NCBI GenBank assembly: GCA_022447335.1 | Contig: JAKVCF010000073.1 | Span: 1-11,358, forward strand | Length of the DNA stretch: 11,358 nt | Direction: 5' to 3' | Source of the DNA: Planctomycetota bacterium | GTDB taxonomy: Bacteria; Planctomycetota; UBA1135 | Shown here: positions 6,567 to 11,358 of the stretch, in pieces | Position numbering within the stretch: the stretch's first letter is position 1 | How the letters are laid out: every line of letters starts with the position of its first letter | Notes under the pieces: model-generated | Told to the model about the DNA's origin: nothing | What the model saw: only the letters and a program-made list of their open reading frames with translations | The model's database searches: none | Position numbers and translations under genes: made by a program

Positions 6567-6992
6567 ATGCAACTGAGTCGCGATTCTGCCCAGCAGCTTC
6601 TCAAGGAGCACGGCTTGCGCTTGACGGCTTCGCGTACGGCCGTACTTCAGGCCCTTGCGTCGGCGGGCCAGCCTCTGTCATTGGGCGAGCTGACCAAGCA
6701 GTTGGAAGGGGAGGGCGGAGACCGGGCCACGATCTTTCGCACGCTAGTCCGTTTTCGCGATCTCGGTATCACGCAGGTCGTGAGCCAAGCGGATCGGGTA
6801 GATCATTATGTTTTGGCGGCCGGTCCGGAAAAGGCTGAGCACGAGCATCCGCACTTCGAGTGCGTCGATTGTGGCGGTGTTTCTTGTCTTCCAGCTGGAG
6901 CCAAAGTGACAGTGTCGGCGCCGGAAGCTTGGTTGGATTCCGTGCGTGGAGCGGCCGTGCACCTTCGCGGCGCATGCCCCGATTGTTTCTAG
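6567..6992 (+). CDS. Fur-family metal-responsive transcriptional regulator
   Basis: The 141-aa protein has the two-part Fur layout. Residues about 1-80 form a winged-helix DNA-binding domain, with the recognition-helix motif ATIFRTLVRFRDLGI (54-68) corresponding to the family's xTVYRxLxxLxxxGL. Residues about 81-141 form the dimerisation and metal domain. His80 and the EHEHPHFECVDCG segment (His92, His94, His96, Cys99, Cys102) plus Cys107 and a terminal CPDC (Cys137, Cys140) are visible. The two CxxC pairs fit the structural zinc site of Zur- and PerR-type members, while the histidines are candidates for the sensing site. Which metal it senses cannot be told; Zur-like is a reasonable guess. 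No strong Shine-Dalgarno precedes the ATG. It is divergent from the MerC-domain gene, its likely target, and convergent with the oxidoreductase gene 11 bp downstream. Confidence 0.93.
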   Translation: MQLSRDSAQQLLKEHGLRLTASRTAVLQALASAGQPLSLGELTKQLEGEGGDRATIFRTLVRFRDLGITQVVSQADRVDHYVLAAGPEKAEHEHPHFECVDCGGVSCLPAGAKVTVSAPEAWLDSVRGAAVHLRGACPDCF

Positions 6993-7003
6993 CGGGCGAT
7001 GCG

Positions 7004-8116
7004 TTAAGCCGAAACCGGTACTCGCGGGAGTAGAGCTTGCGCGCAGGGGTGGCCGGACCAACCCTCGGCTATCCATTCTGCTGCGAGACGGCCGACGGCC
7101 GCGCCAGTCGTGATGCCGTGGCCGCCGAGCCCAGCGACCCAATGCAAGCCGGGGGCGCGTGGGTCGGGTCCCACTACGAAAAGTGAGTCGTCGGCGAAGG
7201 TTCGCATGCCTGCCCAGTAGTGGGCGGCTTCGAGGGCGTCAAAACCAGGCAGCCAGCGCGCTGCTTTTTCGGCAATGCGTTCGAGTACTTCGTCACGCAG
7301 ACTTTCGCCCTGTTCGGGTTCGACTGCGTCCTGGTCGCAGGCGCATAACAGTAGGCCGCCGCTTTCGGGACGGAAGTAGAATTCGTCGCCTGCGAGCCAG
7401 ACCACAGGTGAGCGGGGGTCGAGCTCGGGGAGCGGAGCGGTCACCAATAGGTGGCGTCGCTTGGGAGTGAGGCCAAGCGGCCAACCCGCCGCACCCGGTA
7501 AACGGCCCGCCCAGCCGCCACCGGCGATCACCACTTCATCGGCCTTAACAAAGCCTTCTGAAGTTTCGACTCCGACCACCCGTTCGGCCCGCTTCGCTAG
7601 TTCAAGCACTTCGACCCCAAAGCGCATTTCAGCCCCGGCCGCGCGTGCTCCGCGCAGAAAGCCTACGAGGATGGCGTTGACATCGAAGGCGCCTTCAGTG
7701 GGGTAGTGGACAGTCAATGCAAGCTTGTGTGCGAGTTGTGGATAGGCTTCGTAGAGTTGTTCGGGCGGCACCTCGGAACCCCCAGCCGAACAATCGGAGC
7801 GGGCGGTCCAGGCGCGTAAATCCTCTGCAGCCTCGATGGCCGCCCCGAGATACAAGCCGACTGATTCGAACAGTGGGATTTCGCTGAAGCCAGGCGGGGG
7901 TGAGGCATAGAAGCGCCGCGAATCGGCAGCAAGTGCATGCAGCGCAGGTTCAGGGATCGCGGTGCGCAGGATGGCAGCGTTGCGCCCAGTGGAGTGCGCG
8001 CCGGGAGTGCGCTCACGGTCGAGCAAGATCACTCGCTGACCACGTTGGGCCAGGAAGTAGGCCGTGGCGGCGCCGGCAATACCGGCTCCCACGATCACGA
8101 CGCGCCTCTCACTCAT
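7004..8116 (-). CDS. FAD-dependent oxidoreductase, D-arginine/D-amino acid dehydrogenase-like (DAO family)
   Basis: The 370-aa protein starts with an FAD-binding Rossmann fold: the GAGIAG loop (10-15), then Asp33 at the end of the second strand, where the family usually has an acidic residue holding the ribose. HSTGRNAA (41-48) and the following SRRFYASPPPGF segment closely resemble the corresponding part of DauA-type D-arginine dehydrogenases. The C-terminal GMRTFADDSLFVVGPDP and HWVAGLGGHGITTGAAVG blocks match the FAD-covering part of the same group. The likely reaction is oxidative deamination of an amino acid, possibly a D-amino acid, with FAD as cofactor; the exact substrate is unknown. 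There is no signal peptide, so it is cytoplasmic or peripheral to the membrane. The start at 8116 places the Rossmann fold at the N-terminus; an in-frame ATG at 8167 would add 17 residues. It is divergent from the gamma-glutamyltransferase gene. Confidence 0.9.
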   Translation of the reverse strand: MSERRVVIVGAGIAGAATAYFLAQRGQRVILLDRERTPGAHSTGRNAAILRTAIPEPALHALAADSRRFYASPPPGFSEIPLFESVGLYLGAAIEAAEDLRAWTARSDCSAGGSEVPPEQLYEAYPQLAHKLALTVHYPTEGAFDVNAILVGFLRGARAAGAEMRFGVEVLELAKRAERVVGVETSEGFVKADEVVIAGGGWAGRLPGAAGWPLGLTPKRRHLLVTAPLPELDPRSPVVWLAGDEFYFRPESGGLLLCACDQDAVEPEQGESLRDEVLERIAEKAARWLPGFDALEAAHYWAGMRTFADDSLFVVGPDPRAPGLHWVAGLGGHGITTGAAVGRLAAEWIAEGWSGHPCAQALLPRVPVSA

Positions 8117-8354
8117 GCCAATTCGAGAGTTTACTATCCCTAGGGAGCTACAGATTTCTGCTCCCATCCTTCTGCAGCTGCCAGATACGGTTTAGTTTGC
8201 GGTTGCACTTAAGGGCGATTTGGGGCCAGAAAACTGATTCTTGCGCAGCGTAGGCCATCAGGGGCCGTGTTGCCTACGATTTATGCCAACGAATCGGGCG
8301 TGACAGTGGCTCGCGGGCTCGCCAGACGTTAGAAAGGGAGGGGTGAGGGTCAAC
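8117..8354. other. divergent intergenic region with two inverted repeats
   Basis: This 238-bp spacer separates the FAD oxidoreductase (-) and gamma-glutamyltransferase (+) starts and should hold both promoters, but no convincing -35/-10 pair was found. Two perfect inverted repeats are visible: GGGAGC (8143-8148) with GCTCCC (8160-8165), and CGTAGGC (8249-8255) with GCCTACG (8272-8278). Either could be an operator or a leader hairpin. Confidence 0.5.
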
Positions 8355-8357
8355 ATG
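8336..8357 (+). promoter_or_regulatory. ribosome binding region of the gamma-glutamyltransferase gene
   Basis: A purine-rich run (GGGAGGGG at 8336-8343, then GAGGG at 8345-8349) precedes ATG 8355 by 5 nt from its nearer part. A GTG at 8343 is in frame but sits inside the purine run with no spacing, so 8355 is the preferred start and gives a cleaner signal peptide. Confidence 0.6.
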
Positions 8358-10115
8358 ATCGAGCAAACAAGAATTTGGAGCGCCGTGGCGCTATTGACTG
8401 TTGTCACGATTGCGTGTCAGGCCGCGCCGGCTCCGTCCGAGCGTGTGGACGCTTCGCGCGAAACGGGCGCACGCGCAGTTGCTGAGCTTGGTAGTGCGAC
8501 CGGCGTTCTCGGCGCGGCAGCCAGTGCCGAATCCCACGCCACTTTGGAGGCGATGAGAGTGCTAGAGGAAGGGGGCAGTGCCGTGGACGCAGCGATCACC
8601 CTTGGCTTTGCGCTTGCGGTGACTTATCCCAACGCCGGAAACCTTGGCGGTGGTGGCTTCTTCTTGTATCGCAGTCCGGAAGGCGAGTCGTGGTATCTCG
8701 ACTTCCGCGAAGTCGCCCCTCTGGCGGCGACCCTTGAGATGTATCTCGATGAGGAGGGTGATCCCGACCGGAAGGCGAGTACGCGTGGATGGAAAGCGGC
8801 AGGAGTACCTGGCAGTGTTTTTGGTATGTGGGAGGCGCATCAGCGCTGGGGGTCTTTGCCCTGGGCGCGACTGATTCAGCCGGCGATTGAGTTAGCTGAG
8901 TATGGCTTTGAAATTTCCTTTGCTGAGGCTGCAGCCCTGAATCGCCTCAAATCTGCCTTTTCCGAAGATGCATATGCTGCGAGCGTTTTTGTACGTAGCG
9001 ATGGTCGCCCTTGGATCCAAAGGGATGTTCTGCGGCAGCCGGCTCTGGCGTCGACTCTGAGTGCGATTGCGACCGAAGGTGAGTCCGCATTGCGCGAAGG
9101 TTCGATTGTGCGTGCAATCGTGGCGGCCTCGCAGGAAGGTGGGGGCGTGCTCGCGATGGAAGACTTTGCGGAGTACGAGCCCATCATTCGCCCTGTACAC
9201 ACGATCGCTTGGCATGACATGGAAGTGCTAACGATCACACCTCCGTCGAGTGGCAGCCTTTTTCTCGGACAGACTTTGCCGGTGTTGGAGGAGTTTCCAC
9301 TGGCTCAATGGGGCTGGCGTGACCCGCGCACAGTGCAGTTGATTGGCGAGGCCGAAGCTGCAGCATTCCGGGATCGCAACCGCTGGCTCGGCGATCCGGC
9401 AAGCATGGAATTTTCGTGGATCGACCTGCTTGATCCGAGCTACCTAGGCCAGCGTGCTCTCGCCCTCGACCCTGAACTTTATACTTCGCCAGACGAGGAT
9501 TTACCGATGCCGCCTTTCGAGAGCACGGAGACCACGCACTACTCAGTACTTGACGCGCAAGGGGGAGCTGTCGCGGTCACGACCACACTAAATAGCTCAT
9601 ATGGAGCCAAGGTTATGGCTCCCGGTGGATTTCTCATGAACAATGAGATGGACGACTTTGCCGCTTTGCCAGGCCATGCTAATCAGTATGGTTTGGTGCA
9701 GTCCGAGGCAAATGCGGTGATCGCCGGTCGCCGTCCTTTGTCTTCGATGAGTCCGGTCATCGTCGTGAAGAACGGCAAAGTGGACTCGGTGATCGGTTCA
9801 CCTGGTGGTCCGACGATTTTGACCACGGTCCTACAGGTGCTGCTGAACCGATATACCTTTGAGATGGCTCCCGAAGATGCTGTCGCTGCACCGCGCTTCC
9901 ACCGCCAGGATCGTCCACCCACGCTGCGCTATGAGGCTGGACGGCTGGGCCGTCCGACTTTGCAGGCTCTACAGGCTCTGGGTCAACCCCTGGCCGAAAT
10001 ACGTTCGCTTGGCGATGTGAATGCCATCTTTCGCGATGGTTCGGAGTGGGTGGCGGTAGCCGATTCGCGCCGAGGCGGATTGGGGCAGGTCGCAGTAATA
10101 GGGTCAGACGGCTAG
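8355..10115 (+). CDS. ggt: gamma-glutamyltransferase (glutathione hydrolase)
   Basis: This is an N-terminal-nucleophile hydrolase that cleaves gamma-glutamyl bonds (for example in glutathione) and transfers the group to water or amino acids. The precursor has 586 aa (E. coli 580) and should self-cleave before Thr393, the first Thr of TTHYSV, leaving a small subunit of about 194 aa. Other family residues are present: GGSAVDAA (73-80), GNLGGGGF (95-102), Arg118 in DFREVAP (substrate carboxylate), NNEMDDF (429-435), PLSSMSP (461-467) and the oxyanion GSPGG (481-485). The N-terminus has a hydrophobic segment ending in VVTIAC with Cys21, which fits a permissive lipoprotein pattern, so the enzyme is probably exported and possibly lipid-anchored. 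The low-complexity linker at about 22-50 is consistent with that. It is divergent from the FAD oxidoreductase gene; a terminator overlaps its end. Confidence 0.95.
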   Translation: MIEQTRIWSAVALLTVVTIACQAAPAPSERVDASRETGARAVAELGSATGVLGAAASAESHATLEAMRVLEEGGSAVDAAITLGFALAVTYPNAGNLGGGGFFLYRSPEGESWYLDFREVAPLAATLEMYLDEEGDPDRKASTRGWKAAGVPGSVFGMWEAHQRWGSLPWARLIQPAIELAEYGFEISFAEAAALNRLKSAFSEDAYAASVFVRSDGRPWIQRDVLRQPALASTLSAIATEGESALREGSIVRAIVAASQEGGGVLAMEDFAEYEPIIRPVHTIAWHDMEVLTITPPSSGSLFLGQTLPVLEEFPLAQWGWRDPRTVQLIGEAEAAAFRDRNRWLGDPASMEFSWIDLLDPSYLGQRALALDPELYTSPDEDLPMPPFESTETTHYSVLDAQGGAVAVTTTLNSSYGAKVMAPGGFLMNNEMDDFAALPGHANQYGLVQSEANAVIAGRRPLSSMSPVIVVKNGKVDSVIGSPGGPTILTTVLQVLLNRYTFEMAPEDAVAAPRFHRQDRPPTLRYEAGRLGRPTLQALQALGQPLAEIRSLGDVNAIFRDGSEWVAVADSRRGGLGQVAVIGSDG

Positions 10116-10131
10116 AGCCGTCCGACCTTTT
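10102..10131 (+). terminator. intrinsic terminator of ggt, overlapping its stop codon
   Basis: The hairpin has stem GGTC (10102-10105) and GACGGC (10107-10112), loop TAGA (10113-10116), then GCCGTC (10117-10122) and GACC (10124-10127), with one A/C mismatch, followed by TTTT (10128-10131). The stop codon TAG (10113-10115) sits in the loop. On the minus strand no T-run follows the stem, so it should act for ggt only, not for the convergent gene at 10150. Confidence 0.85.
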
Positions 10132-10149
10132 GCTGTTCAGGGTACTGGC

Positions 10150-11358
10150 TTAGAGGCGAACAGTCGCAATTTGCGCCTGTCCAGCTTCCAGTGTGACCCA
10201 GGTGTCGCCATTGCGATTGCCGTCGGTGGCTACCACGCGATAGCGGCCCGGAGCAAAGCTGCCGATGCCGCGCGTTCCATCACCTCCGCCTCCGAAGAAG
10301 TTGCGGAATACAGACGCCTCCTCGTTGCCATTATCCTGATAGACCACTTCGTCCTGGCCGTTGTAGAGCGTGACAAGAGCTGAGTTGTTGGGGCGGCCGT
10401 CCAAGCCCATCACTTTGACTGACAGTTCGACACCCGACTCTAGTTGCATTTCAAGCTGGGTAATCCCACCTGCCGTCACGCTGATGGTGCGCACCTGCGT
10501 TGCAAAGCCACGTGCTTCGAGCGAGAAGCGGTAGGTTCCGGCTGGCACGCCAGCCAAGGTGCCGCTGCCATTCCAGCCCCAGCTATCGAAGGTCTCTCCG
10601 TCGTTGGTGTTGCCGACGGGAACTGCTTTCATGGTGAATCCGCGCTCTAATTTTTTCCCTTCCTGATCTGTCACAGTGACGACGATTGCGCCAGCGGCTT
10701 CGAGTTGAATTTCATCGACCTCATATCGCTCATCCTCATCGAGGAAGAAGCTCTTAGATTTGGTTTTGCGGTAGGAGGTATCAGACTTGCCTTCGATTTC
10801 TCCCGTTTCCGGGTCGAAATCACCGAAGGTCTCTGGCTCGACGATGAGGTGATAGTCGCCCGGAGAGGCTCCTTCGATTGAGAAGATGCCTTGATCGTCA
10901 GTATTCGCGCGCGTGCGCCAACTTCCGCCGCCAAACATGCCGGCCATGCCGCCGGGTGAATCTTCACGCACCATGCGCACCCGCACACCCGCAAGGGGCA
11001 TGCCACTGGTTGCCGAAGTGATGCGACCCGTCACCAATGTCTCCGGTACGCGTAGTTCGACGTAGTCTTCGGGCATATCGTCGACGAAGAGGTCGAGCTG
11101 ACCGCGCCATTCAGAGGACTCAACGTTGAGGGCATACTCGCCTGGAGCGAGGCTCTTGAAGGTGAATAGTCCGTTCTCGTCGGTGCGCGCCGTGGCCATG
11201 CGGAAGTCGAACATGCCACTGCCCCCCATGGCGATTGAGCTGAGCATGGCTCCGCTAACCGGTACGCCGTTCTTGGTCAGGCGACCATTCAGTTGGCACC
11301 CGCCGGCTGAGACATCGATGATGTCGACGGTTGTGACTTCGCCTTCAGTGACCGTTGC
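10150..11358 (-). CDS. carboxypeptidase regulatory-like repeat protein (partial, N-terminus missing)
   Basis: The frame is open to the right edge, so the 402 visible residues are the C-terminal part of a longer protein; the Met at 11247 is internal. Four repeats of about 60-75 residues are visible (near 20-80, 108-176, 222-283 and 308-379). Each is a beta-sandwich ending in a PGxY- or AGTY-type turn: SLAPGEY, GASPGDY, GVPAGTY and SFAPGRY. This is the signature of CarboxypepD_reg-like folds (transthyretin/Cna-B-like), usually found in secreted or surface proteins as structural or binding modules, not as peptidases. Each repeat has a glycine/aromatic-rich loop before the turn. An acidic stretch (about 206-220) separates repeats 2 and 3. 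No sorting domain or transmembrane anchor is visible at the C-terminus, which ends right after the fourth sandwich. Function is unknown. Confidence 0.85.
   Translation of the reverse strand, partial: ATVTEGEVTTVDIIDVSAGGCQLNGRLTKNGVPVSGAMLSSIAMGGSGMFDFRMATARTDENGLFTFKSLAPGEYALNVESSEWRGQLDLFVDDMPEDYVELRVPETLVTGRITSATSGMPLAGVRVRMVREDSPGGMAGMFGGGSWRTRANTDDQGIFSIEGASPGDYHLIVEPETFGDFDPETGEIEGKSDTSYRKTKSKSFFLDEDERYEVDEIQLEAAGAIVVTVTDQEGKKLERGFTMKAVPVGNTNDGETFDSWGWNGSGTLAGVPAGTYRFSLEARGFATQVRTISVTAGGITQLEMQLESGVELSVKVMGLDGRPNNSALVTLYNGQDEVVYQDNGNEEASVFRNFFGGGGDGTRGIGSFAPGRYRVVATDGNRNGDTWVTLEAGQAQIATVRL
10222..11301 (-). repeat. four divergent CarboxypepD_reg-like domain repeats
   Basis: At protein level the approximate repeat spans are 11119-11301, 10831-11037, 10510-10695 and 10222-10437 (minus strand). 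They share a [GRx-V] opening strand, a variable loop and the closing PG/AG-x-Y turn. Repeats 1 and 2 also share TD-x-x-G-x-F before the turn (TDENGLF, TDDQGIF); repeats 3 and 4 have lost it. DNA identity between repeats is low, so the duplications are old. Confidence 0.65.

Noticed and set aside
6539..6570. GCATTT...AAATGC inverted repeat in the regulator spacer, and a GTAATGTTA half-site resembling an enterobacterial Zur box
   Set aside because: The arms are short and far apart and the Zur half-site has no matching partner; the 5-N5-5 palindromes explain the spacer better.
8117..8167. ATG at 8167 as the start of the FAD oxidoreductase
   Set aside because: It adds 17 residues before a Rossmann fold that normally sits at the very N-terminus, and its AGAAGG abuts the ATG without spacing. 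It cannot be fully excluded.
7900..8253. 117-codon plus-strand open frame across the FAD gene 5' end and spacer
   Set aside because: It is Arg- and Ser-rich, antisense to a conserved flavoprotein, with no recognisable domain.
9962..9980. Short tandem repeat CAGGCTCTA/CAGGCTCTG in ggt
   Set aside because: It encodes a repeated Leu-Gln-Ala in a helix and is most likely ordinary coding sequence.

Overview
The window comes from a Gram-negative bacterium of moderately high GC content. This is inferred from proton-pumping complex I genes of the 14-subunit nuo type, a periplasm-directed gamma-glutamyltransferase with a lipoprotein-type signal, and a MerC-domain membrane protein. A proteobacterium or close relative is most likely. 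The class cannot be fixed from the sequence alone.

Positions 1-5915 (+ strand) are the distal half of a NADH:quinone oxidoreductase operon: the tail of a probable nuoI, then nuoJ, nuoK, nuoL, nuoM and nuoN. The genes are packed with 0-4 nt overlaps or gaps (TGATG at J/K, TAG directly followed by ATG at K/L, a 1-nt gap at L/M, ATGA at M/N). All key proton-channel Glu and Lys residues are visible in K, L, M and N. The nuoI/nuoJ junction is odd. The nuoI-like frame stays open through it, and nuoJ has no ATG, GTG or TTG start where its first membrane helix begins; the best start is ATT at 91.

Positions 5912-6992 hold a small metal module. A MerC-domain membrane protein (- strand, convergent with nuoN, stop codons overlapping) is divergent from a Fur-family metalloregulator (+ strand). 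The 103-bp divergent spacer carries a perfect TGCAA-N5-TTGCA palindrome inside the merC promoter spacer. A second, related TACAA-N5-TTACA palindrome lies over the -10 and start region of the regulator gene. This looks like a self-contained, autoregulated metal-responsive pair and is the most interesting part of the window.

Positions 7004-10131 hold two divergent amino-acid-related genes separated by 238 bp: a DAO-family FAD oxidoreductase resembling D-arginine/D-amino acid dehydrogenases (- strand), and gamma-glutamyltransferase (+ strand). The latter ends in a strong intrinsic terminator whose loop contains its stop codon.

Positions 10150-11358 hold the C-terminal 402 residues of a protein running off the right edge (- strand). 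It is built of four carboxypeptidase-regulatory-like beta-sandwich repeats, each with a glycine/aromatic-rich loop. No RNA genes, insertion sequences or CRISPR arrays were seen.
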